A DNA stretch of 64,000 nt from Bacteroidota bacterium (GTDB taxonomy: Bacteria > Bacteroidota > Ignavibacteria > Tepidaquicellales > Tepidaquicellaceae): the NCBI GenBank assembly GCA_018266835.1, contig JAFDZP010000005.1, positions 372,001-436,000 on the forward strand. Direction: 5' to 3'. Shown here one piece after another: positions 26,829-33,858 of this stretch. The notes below the pieces were generated by a model. That model was given only the letters and a program-made list of their open reading frames with translations, searched no databases and was not told the DNA's origin. Position 1 is the first letter of the stretch; every line of letters begins with the position of its first letter. The position numbers and the translations under genes were made by a program.

Positions 26829-26848
26829 AAACATAAGGATTGCCGGCC

Positions 26849-27017
26849 TTATAAATTTTCCGTTAAGAAAATCACGAGAACAGTCGTCGCGAGAAAAGCT
26901 GTTTGAGTCCGCCGAAGGCGGACGAGTTCTTTTCGAGCAGACTTTCGAAGTGATTTTTAGGGAAATTTATAGGAGCCTTGATTTTTTTGGTTCTTTTTGG
27001 ATCAAGCCAAAAAGAAC
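26849..27017. repeat. Structured intergenic element with hairpins
   Basis: An imperfect outer pair (about 26849-26873 with 26949-26972) encloses a GTCCGCC/GGCGGAC hairpin (about 26909-26925). It is followed by an 11-bp perfect hairpin GTTCTTTTTGG/CCAAAAAGAAC (26990-27000/27007-27017). Similar TTTTTGGTTCTTTTTG sequences are, to my knowledge, common between genes in Bacteroidota-related genomes. The gap 26629-27578 has no credible gene; frames at 26.95-27.4 kb are low-complexity Lys/Asn/Gln translations of this DNA. Confidence 0.6.
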
Positions 27018-27162
27018 AAACACATCAAGCAAAAAAACAATCTTCATCAAGACAAAAGTACACATAAAGCGAAGCTTTATGAAAAAAAGCACCAAGCCAA
27101 AAAGAACAATAAACACCAAACCAAAAAAAACAAACCAATCCAAGCGTATGATATAAAATTGT

Positions 27163-27178
27163 CGGGGCATCCGCCCCG
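27163..27178. repeat. CGGGGC/GCCCCG hairpin repeat
   Basis: The sequence ATTGTCGGGGC, a short loop and GCCCC(G) followed by TCAAAAT-type sequence is present. A second copy is at about 61886-61912, inside the phage-like region, so this small hairpin is dispersed. Confidence 0.6.
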
Positions 27179-27380
27179 TCAAAATCAAAACAAACCCAAA
27201 ATTCCAACGCAAACCCATCCTGACCCAAAACTCACAAAAAATCCCGTTTTCCATCCAATTATTTGCAGTAAAAACAGCAAGATAAATTCAACTTTACATA
27301 ATCTGGAAATAAATAAAAGATTTAACAATTATTTATATTCACTTTCCAAATTTTCGCGTAACTTTTGTAAAATAAAAAAA

Positions 27381-27405
27381 GCCCGATTCCATTAAAAAAT
27401 CAGGC
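27381..27405. terminator. Bidirectional terminator-like hairpin
   Basis: GCCCGATT pairs with AATCAGGC (one mismatch), with seven A on the left and TTTT on the right. No gene lies directly upstream on either strand, so it may end transcripts from the repeat region. Confidence 0.5.
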
Positions 27406-27493
27406 TTTTGTATCAAATTTTGCAATTCCGGACTGTTTTACGCTTTTATCTGTGAAATCATAGCCATCATAAAAATCTGTGTTAAAAAAAAAC

Positions 27494-27522
27494 GCCCGCT
27501 CGGCTCTGGCGTTCCGGCGGGC
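27494..27522 (-). terminator. Terminator of the 27579 gene
   Basis: GCCCGC/GCGGGC form a GC-rich stem, followed on the minus strand by a run of T. It lies about 60 bases after the stop of the Spy-like gene. Confidence 0.7.
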
Positions 27523-27578
27523 ATCCCCTAAGAGAAAACTACGTTTCTCTCTTTGTCTCAAAACTTGCGATTTTGGAG

Positions 27579-28007
27579 TTATTTTACGGGTTTTTCTTTC
27601 GATTTCATCTTGTTTTTGCCTTTTCCGTCCTTCTTGTGGTCTTTATGCTTCTCCTTCATTTCCTTTTTAAGACCTTCCCATTTCGTCCATTGGTCAGCGC
27701 TTAAAATGCTTTTTAATTGCGATTCATGGTCCTCTCTCATCTTCTTCATTTCTGTCTTTCTGGACTCTTTATCGAGACTTTTCAGACTTGCTCTCTGGTT
27801 AATGTGTGTCAAAGCAAGGTCATAAACCGATTTGTACTGAGCATCGGATAGGCTCAATTTCTCCTGAAGCTTTTTAGCCATTTTTTCGGCTTTTTGCTCA
27901 GGTGTTTTCTTCGTCTTCGTCTGGTCGCTGGTTTGGGCATACGAGTTCATCGCAAATAATCCAAAGATCAGCATCACTACGAGGGTTAAGTTTAGTTTTT
28001 TTAGCAT
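27579..28007 (-). CDS. Spy/CpxP-like periplasmic protein with basic tail
   Basis: The 142-residue protein has a signal peptide (residues 1-24, ending SYAQ). The helical module shows LSDAQYKSVYDLAL at the front and LKSILSADQWTKWEGLKKE at the end, as in the genes at 13809, 20794 and 21476. The C-terminal 30 residues are almost all Lys, His, Asp and Gly. It is the fourth member of this family in the window, 5.6 kb from the nearest relative. Confidence 0.7.
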   Translation of the reverse strand: MLKKLNLTLVVMLIFGLFAMNSYAQTSDQTKTKKTPEQKAEKMAKKLQEKLSLSDAQYKSVYDLALTHINQRASLKSLDKESRKTEMKKMREDHESQLKSILSADQWTKWEGLKKEMKEKHKDHKKDGKGKNKMKSKEKPVK

Positions 28008-28116
28008 TTGTATAGTTAAGTTTAAATTCTACGGTAAGACAACATAACTAAGCTAAAGGTTTAATGGTGTTTAAAAGATTTTTTGAGAGACTTAAAAAAG
28101 GGTAAAAATGAGGGAT

Positions 28117-30957
28117 TTAAAGGGCTTTTAATGAATATATTCTGCCGCTGACGTTCTTCATCTTATGAATCTGCGCCATGGCGTGTTTATAGAACTCCAA
28201 TTTTTTGGCATCCCGCTCTTCATCACCGATAATAATGAACTCAATTGAGTCATCTTTAAACACGGCGATTTCAATAACTCCCCGGCTCACTCCGTTTTTA
28301 TGCGGGAAATGAAACTCAGCATCAATTACGATTTGCCCGGCGGTTCGCTTAAGTTCATAAAGCATGTCATCGAATTTCACGATTGCCTGCTTCATCTCAT
28401 CAGCTTCGTTTTCGATCTCCGGGAGAATGTTAATACCGCTGGCTAATCTTCGCACATATCTTCGGAAGCTTGTTTCAAATTCGGAGGGTTCACTAGAGTC
28501 AAACTCATCGTCTTCATTTGATGAGTAATTTTTGAGTGCTGAAATTCCCGCTTCGGACTTCTTCTGCTCCTTTTTAATCTTAATCTCTTTATCATATATA
28601 TAATTCTCTATAGCTTCAATATCATTCTTCTCAGCGAGCTTAATAAAAAACTGTGAAGGTCTCGATGCAGTAAAATACAAATACTGCTTTGCGCGTGTTG
28701 CGGCAACATAAAACAATCTTCGCTCTTCATCGTACTCTGAACTTTTCGTGACGCAGAGGGATAAATCCGTTTTCCAGTTATTGAACACATACTTATATCC
28801 GTTCTTCTCACCAAAGACCTTCTTGTTTCTCAATCCCAGTACTTCATCAAATATTATGCTGTCGCTTTCTCCTTTAGTTGAAGGAAATATTTTCTGATTG
28901 CAGTTCGCAAGAATCACCACAGGAAACTCAAGCCCTTTTGATTTATGTATCGTCATAACTGATACTGCATCATCGGTGTTTATAAGCTCGATATCATATT
29001 CAAGTCTCGCCGAATCTTCAATAGTTTTCACAAGCTCATTCAATGATAAAAAATCAGATGACATCAGCTGTGAAATTATCGTTATCAGTCTGTTGCCGAT
29101 TTCATCTTTCAGATTATATTTTTTCAGAACTGCTTCTGCCTGCAGAAGAACACTGTCTTTTGATTTCAATTCATCTATAAATTGTAATATCTCAGCAGGG
29201 ATTTTTTCACAGGTAAATCTGTCTTCCTTCGTTTCTCCTCTGATAATTTTTGTAATTTCACTGTGTGAATAATTCTCAGCTTCCAGTATCGGTATCCATG
29301 CGCTTATTTCATTTTTCCAGAGTAACAATTTCAGCCAGGCAAGGATTAGTATTCCATGCTGAGTCGAAAATATCTCCAGCCCGCCTTCGTAATTCATAGG
29401 TATATTATTCTTCAACGCTTCTCTTTGCAGTTCAAGTCCGAAACTTTTATCTCTCGATAAAATACAAATGTCTTTAAAATCAATCTTACGTTTTGAATTA
29501 ATCTTTCCCTTCTCATCAAACTCAACTATAAAATATTTCGAATTATCAACAAGCTCTTTTATCTTATTAAGAATAATTCTTCTCTCACTTTTTCTATCCT
29601 CACCTGTATAAAATTTTATTTCAGTCTTTCCTTCAAACTCTTTGGCATTCTCCAATGGAGATGGGAATAAATTCGTTACAAACTCCATATCAATATCTTC
29701 ATCTTTTTTTCCTTCGGTAAAAAGCGTATGATAACTCACATCAAGTATTTCCCTCGAGCTTCTGTAATTAACATCAAGCATAATTCTTTCAATCTTATCC
29801 CCCGCATAATTTATTCTCTGAGTATCTTCATTCAGCTCTTCTATATATTTTGCAAGACGCTGTTCAAACTCAATTATGTTTTCTATCTCTGCATTTCTGA
29901 ATCCGTAAATCCCCTGTTTCCAGTCCCCGACTCCGCATAAGTTTGCGCTGCCGTTTTTATTTTCCTTTGCAAGCAGCATCATAAGCTTGAACTGAATTTC
30001 ATCTGTATCCTGAAATTCATCTATCATTATATAATCATATCTGTTTGCCGCTCTTACATTCGCGTCGTTTTTCAATAGCAGATAAGCAAACATCACCATA
30101 AAATCAAAGTTCAGTAAATTTCTTTTCAGTAAATATTCTATGTACGAATAATAAATTTCATTGGTAAATTTTATCAATACCTCCTGCGATTCATCTTCAA
30201 ATATTTTTTCTTTCATTTTGCTGTTTGCTCTTTTTCCTTCCAGAACTTCTTCATCTGCCGGCAAATCTATATATGCGTTTGAGCTTATCTTCGCTAAAAT
30301 ATTTTTATACAGTTCATTCTGCTTCTCACCTCTTACTCCCATGCAGGGTTCATTTACTTTATCAAAGAGCTTGCCGAACTCTTCATAGTTCCCTTTTAAT
30401 CTCTGATTATCTTTTTCTGCAAAACCGTTTTTAGCAGGGAAAATTCCTTTGCTCGATAGCTTCTTTATTGCTTTAAATATCACAAGCGGATTTCCGCCCA
30501 CACTCTTTATAATATCTTCGTACTTTTTTCCTGCGCGTTTTACAAACTGATTATAAAATTTTACAAACAGCTTTTCTTCATAATAATTTTCTTCTATCAG
30601 TCTGAAGTTAGCTGAGATATTTTCTCTCGTTCCCAGGAACGATGCCGCATTTCTGCCGTACATCTTTAATAATTTACTGCAGAATGAGTGGAACGTCATT
30701 ATCGGAGCTTCGATAAAATCTCTGAAACCGATTTTAGAAATCAGTCCTGAGTTCTCCGCTTCATTCAACACTCTCTTCTTCATTTCATTCGCCGCCTTTA
30801 CGGTAAAAGTAACGAGCAAAATATTCTCCGGCTTCAATCCCTTTTCAAGAATTTTCAGATAACGTTTCACAAGCGTGTACGTCTTCCCCGTCCCCGCTCC
30901 CGCATCGATTAAATAAATTCCCTCAGTGTTATTTATTATTTTATCCTGGTTGTTCAA
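28117..30957 (-). CDS. AddA-like UvrD/Rep superfamily 1 helicase
   Basis: The 946-residue protein has all SF1A helicase motifs: Walker A AGAGTGKT (19-26), motif Ia LLVTFTVKAANEM, Walker B MIDEFQDTDEIQ, motif III GVGDWKQGIYGFR, motif V VSVMTIHKSKGLEFP and motif VI RRLFYVAATRAK. It is shorter than typical AddA (about 1200). The C-terminal region resembles the RecB-family nuclease fold (RGVIEIAVF, then FIIIGDEE), but the expected Asp and DYK catalytic residues are absent, so nuclease activity is probably lost. It is the last gene of the operon that begins with the AddB-like nuclease at 36516. Predicted role: double-strand-break end processing. Confidence 0.85.
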   Translation of the reverse strand: MNNQDKIINNTEGIYLIDAGAGTGKTYTLVKRYLKILEKGLKPENILLVTFTVKAANEMKKRVLNEAENSGLISKIGFRDFIEAPIMTFHSFCSKLLKMYGRNAASFLGTRENISANFRLIEENYYEEKLFVKFYNQFVKRAGKKYEDIIKSVGGNPLVIFKAIKKLSSKGIFPAKNGFAEKDNQRLKGNYEEFGKLFDKVNEPCMGVRGEKQNELYKNILAKISSNAYIDLPADEEVLEGKRANSKMKEKIFEDESQEVLIKFTNEIYYSYIEYLLKRNLLNFDFMVMFAYLLLKNDANVRAANRYDYIMIDEFQDTDEIQFKLMMLLAKENKNGSANLCGVGDWKQGIYGFRNAEIENIIEFEQRLAKYIEELNEDTQRINYAGDKIERIMLDVNYRSSREILDVSYHTLFTEGKKDEDIDMEFVTNLFPSPLENAKEFEGKTEIKFYTGEDRKSERRIILNKIKELVDNSKYFIVEFDEKGKINSKRKIDFKDICILSRDKSFGLELQREALKNNIPMNYEGGLEIFSTQHGILILAWLKLLLWKNEISAWIPILEAENYSHSEITKIIRGETKEDRFTCEKIPAEILQFIDELKSKDSVLLQAEAVLKKYNLKDEIGNRLITIISQLMSSDFLSLNELVKTIEDSARLEYDIELINTDDAVSVMTIHKSKGLEFPVVILANCNQKIFPSTKGESDSIIFDEVLGLRNKKVFGEKNGYKYVFNNWKTDLSLCVTKSSEYDEERRLFYVAATRAKQYLYFTASRPSQFFIKLAEKNDIEAIENYIYDKEIKIKKEQKKSEAGISALKNYSSNEDDEFDSSEPSEFETSFRRYVRRLASGINILPEIENEADEMKQAIVKFDDMLYELKRTAGQIVIDAEFHFPHKNGVSRGVIEIAVFKDDSIEFIIIGDEERDAKKLEFYKHAMAQIHKMKNVSGRIYSLKAL

Positions 30958-30959
30958 TT

Positions 30960-31349
30960 TTATTTAACTAACGTATTATGGAACGCTCTTATTTTCCACT
31001 CACCGTTTTCCGGAATCAGAATAGCAGTTATTACTGAATTATGCGTTCCGGCAAGAGGTCCCTGCGGCACACTCAATTCAGCTTTAATGTGTGCAAGTAT
31101 AGTTTGCTCATTCAAAAACTCAGCATCGGAAACTTCATAAATTATTTTGCTGTCCTTATAGAATGAACTAAATATCGCATCATGTCCCTCCGCAACTTTT
31201 TCTTTTGTTCCTTTTGAAAGAAACATTCCGCGGATATTTATAAAATCGGATTGTGTAGTGAACGGTTGAGAAAAATTTTCTCCGCTCCCCTCATTCCATG
31301 CAGCTTCAAGCTGCTTTGCAATTGTTTCGGCTATTTGTGTTGGGTTCAT
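30960..31349 (-). CDS. SnoaL/NTF2-like protein (DUF4440 type)
   Basis: The protein is about 129 residues from Met at 31349. A longer frame from a GTG at 31379 would begin inside a palindromic repeat, so I prefer the internal ATG. It starts NPTQIAETIAKQLEAAWNEG and contains the NTF2-like pattern (W..GD.E.F...F, DFIN(I)RG, GHDAIFSSFY, ending WKIRAFHNT), as in SgcJ/EcaC or DUF4440 proteins. It is a cytoplasmic small cone-fold protein of unknown ligand. Its stop is 2 bases from the helicase start, so they are co-transcribed. Confidence 0.7.
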   Translation of the reverse strand: MNPTQIAETIAKQLEAAWNEGSGENFSQPFTTQSDFINIRGMFLSKGTKEKVAEGHDAIFSSFYKDSKIIYEVSDAEFLNEQTILAHIKAELSVPQGPLAGTHNSVITAILIPENGEWKIRAFHNTLVK

Positions 31350-31373
31350 ATAATTATGTTTAATTTTCTTTTT

Positions 31374-31809
31374 GACCACCCCCTACCCCCTCCTTAGAAA
31401 AAGGAGGGGGCTCGAAGGGCATATTAAAAATCTTTCGATTTATTTTTTACATTCATAATGATAAATGGTACTTATACTAAAGCAATTTCTTCTAAACAAT
31501 GTTCACCTATTCACTAAAGCTAAACATAAAATCTCCCCACTCAAGCCCCCTCCTTTTCCAAGGAGGGGGTAGGGGGTGGTTCTCTAAAATTTTTTTATAG
31601 GTTAAATCACATAATAATTTAATCAAAGCAATAAATCTCCCCACTCAGGCCCCCTCCTTTTTCTAAGGAGGGGGTAGGGGGTGGTCCACTATAAAATTTA
31701 TTATAAATTAAAGCACACTTATTATATTTTTATAATACAGTCTTAGCAAAGCAATTAATCTCCCCTCTCAAGCCCCCTCCTTTTTCTAAGGAGGGGGTAG
31801 GGGGTGGTC
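31374..31809. repeat. Array of four GGAGGGG palindromes next to DUF559 copy 2
   Basis: Copies lie at 31374-31411 (inverted), 31546-31581, 31649-31685 and 31772-31809 (three direct). The three direct copies share flanks (ATCTCCCCACTCA before, TCTAAAATTT or similar after), giving a semi-tandem period of about 100-125 bp. The last copy overlaps the 3' end of the nuclease gene and contains its stop codon. There is otherwise no gene in this gap. Confidence 0.9.
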
Positions 31810-32160
31810 TTCAATAAACTTTTGTATCTCCTCCAATACTCCATTTATATTTTTATAAACATCTGTATTCGTAAATCTCAACACGGTAATTCTTTGAGTA
31901 TTAAAATATTCAGTTCTAATTTTATCATACTCAATTGCATCCTCTGTAAAATGTGAATCTCCATCTACTTCAATTACCAATCTTAATTTTGTACAATAAA
32001 AATCTACGACGTACCTTCCTATACCATGCTGCCTTCTGAATTTTAAGTCAAGATAATTTCCATTCTTTAACTTTGACCACAACATTATCTCTGCTTTTGT
32101 AGAATCATTTCTTAACTCCTGTCTCTTATCTTTATATTTATGAAGATTAAAGTATTTCAC
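31786..32160 (-). CDS. DUF559 (Vsr-like) endonuclease, copy 2
   Basis: The 124-residue protein closely resembles the one at 22566: NLHKYKDKRQELRNDSTKAE at the N terminus, GRYVVDFYC and VIEVDGDSH in the core, and VLRFTN near the end. The last residues, DHPLPPP, and the TAG stop are encoded by the palindromic repeat that follows. It lies between the acetyltransferase (6 bases upstream) and the NTF2-like gene (more than 400 bases downstream), so it and its repeats look like an insertion into an existing operon. Confidence 0.85.
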   Translation of the reverse strand: MKYFNLHKYKDKRQELRNDSTKAEIMLWSKLKNGNYLDLKFRRQHGIGRYVVDFYCTKLRLVIEVDGDSHFTEDAIEYDKIRTEYFNTQRITVLRFTNTDVYKNINGVLEEIQKFIEDHPLPPP

Positions 32161-32166
32161 TTCAAT

Positions 32167-32679
32167 TCATTTTCTTTCCAGCATCATTAACAACTGATGT
32201 TTATACTCATCACCATCTTTAAAATAATTTTTATGAAATCCGTACTCTGTAAATCCTAGGCGTTCATATGTTTTTACAGCTGAAATATTATCTGATACCA
32301 CTCCAAGTGTGATCTGCTGAACTGTTTCGTCTTCAAATATTTTTTCAATCATAAAATTCATAAGCTCATAAGAAATATTTTTTCCTCTGTACTCAGGCTT
32401 TGTATATACCTGAACAAGCAATGCTTTATGCCTCGTTTTTACTCCCGTCTCTCTTTTATAACCGCAGATAGCAATTAAATTCTCACCTTCAAACGCACCG
32501 AAGATTTTATTATTTGCATCACCGTTTCTTATCGCTGCTTCAAAATATAATTCAGGAATATTAACCTGCTCTTCGTAAGTCGCTCCGAAATTTTCACTCG
32601 CATTCTGAAGACACTCGAGCCTTATCACTCTATATTTTTTACTTTCGGACGGATTTAATTCACGGTATTCTATACTCAT
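32167..32679 (-). CDS. GNAT-family N-acetyltransferase
   Basis: The 170-residue protein has the GNAT fold signature. An N-terminal substrate half is followed by the acetyl-CoA loop VQVYTKPEYRGKNISYELM (a Q/R-x-x-G-x-G/A variant) and the C-terminal NISAVKTYERLGFTEYG motif. Its start overlaps the peptidase stop by 4 bases (ATGA), so translation is coupled. Substrate unknown. Confidence 0.85.
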   Translation of the reverse strand: MSIEYRELNPSESKKYRVIRLECLQNASENFGATYEEQVNIPELYFEAAIRNGDANNKIFGAFEGENLIAICGYKRETGVKTRHKALLVQVYTKPEYRGKNISYELMNFMIEKIFEDETVQQITLGVVSDNISAVKTYERLGFTEYGFHKNYFKDGDEYKHQLLMMLERK

Positions 32680-33848
32680 TTATTATTAATAATTTTTATG
32701 GCTTCATTTAATATTACATCTTCATTACCTGAAAGCCGTTTAAAATCAAATTCAACTTCAGGAATAAATTTTTCCCGCAGAGTTCCGTTTACATGAAAAA
32801 GTTTTTCCACGGGAAATGAAAATCTTATTTTGCTGTCCGGCATTTCGAATGAATAAATCGCTCCGCAAAGTCCCGCCAGCTTTGTTCCTATGATGACTCC
32901 GCTTTTTATTGCATCAAATCCGATTGTAATGCCCTCTCCCACGCTTCCCGTCCATCTGCCTGCGAGGACATAAGTTGGTTTGGAATAACACTTTCCTTTT
33001 CTCGGAGAAACTATTTCCATCCAGCTCCTTTTTATACCGGTCGCAATTTCTTCTGCAGTCAATTCGTGCTTCTGATAAAATTTATCTTCACTTACAAACC
33101 AGCCGAGTATGGCACGAGCAACCGTTGTATTACCGCCGCTGGGAGTATCACGTAAATCAATGATGACTGACTTAGTATTTCTCATCAATTCCATCGCCTC
33201 ATCAAAATATTTTATCACATCATTATCAAAGAGACAGTTGTTTATTTTTATATAACCTACTCCATCGTTAATATTATATTCAACCATTTCTTTTTTATCT
33301 TCAGTTTTATATTCATCAAATAAAAAACTTCTCACTTCACCGTTTAACTTCAATATTAACTTTCGTTTGCTTCCTCTTCTGCCTGCAAGTACTTTATTGA
33401 GAGCGTAATTTTTTGCATCGTCATCAATAACTTTTAACGATTTACCTATATAATTTTTTATTGTTTCCTCAATCGGAACATCATTCACAACAATAATTTC
33501 CATTCCTGTTTTCAAATCAGGATTTGAATTCCAAACTTCTCTTTTAATATCAACAAGTATTGGCTTATCATCTATAAATTCCCCCATGAAATCAGTTCCT
33601 GAAGGCACAAGTCTTGGTGAGTTACCTGTATTTGTATTCAGCGATGCGTGATTATCATAAATTTCATCAAACACATTTTCAAGAATTGAAATAAACTCTT
33701 CTCTTGATTTTACTTTCTCAATCAGCGGTGAATATATCTCTTTAACTTTGTTCCAGTTTGTCTGCTTTTTATCAAAGTAACAGTAATCGTCATTGATAGT
33801 CTGCCAGAAGTAATTAAAATCCTCTATATAATTTATATCGCTGCTCAA
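32676..33848 (-). CDS. Cytoplasmic S41-family peptidase
   Basis: The 390-residue protein has a tail-specific-protease-like layout. A helical N-terminal region is followed by a PDZ-like segment (GMEIIVVNDVPIEETI). The S41 core contains GYIKINNC, VIIDLRDTPSGGNT and the predicted nucleophile region GRWTGSVGEG (Ser within T-G-S-V-G-E). No signal peptide is present, unlike most S41 proteases, so a cytoplasmic role is expected. It lies 10 bases downstream of the AddB-like gene and overlaps the acetyltransferase. Confidence 0.8.
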   Translation of the reverse strand: MSSDINYIEDFNYFWQTINDDYCYFDKKQTNWNKVKEIYSPLIEKVKSREEFISILENVFDEIYDNHASLNTNTGNSPRLVPSGTDFMGEFIDDKPILVDIKREVWNSNPDLKTGMEIIVVNDVPIEETIKNYIGKSLKVIDDDAKNYALNKVLAGRRGSKRKLILKLNGEVRSFLFDEYKTEDKKEMVEYNINDGVGYIKINNCLFDNDVIKYFDEAMELMRNTKSVIIDLRDTPSGGNTTVARAILGWFVSEDKFYQKHELTAEEIATGIKRSWMEIVSPRKGKCYSKPTYVLAGRWTGSVGEGITIGFDAIKSGVIIGTKLAGLCGAIYSFEMPDSKIRFSFPVEKLFHVNGTLREKFIPEVEFDFKRLSGNEDVILNEAIKIINNK

Positions 33849-33858
33849 ATATTTTAGT

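Noticed and set aside
26950-27395. Several overlapping Lys/Asn/Phe-rich frames on both strands
   Set aside because: They are translations of low-complexity, hairpin-rich repeat DNA with no consistent start or family.
31349-31379. GTG start of the NTF2-like gene inside the repeat
   Set aside because: It would add ten residues derived from the palindrome edge; the internal ATG gives the usual family start.
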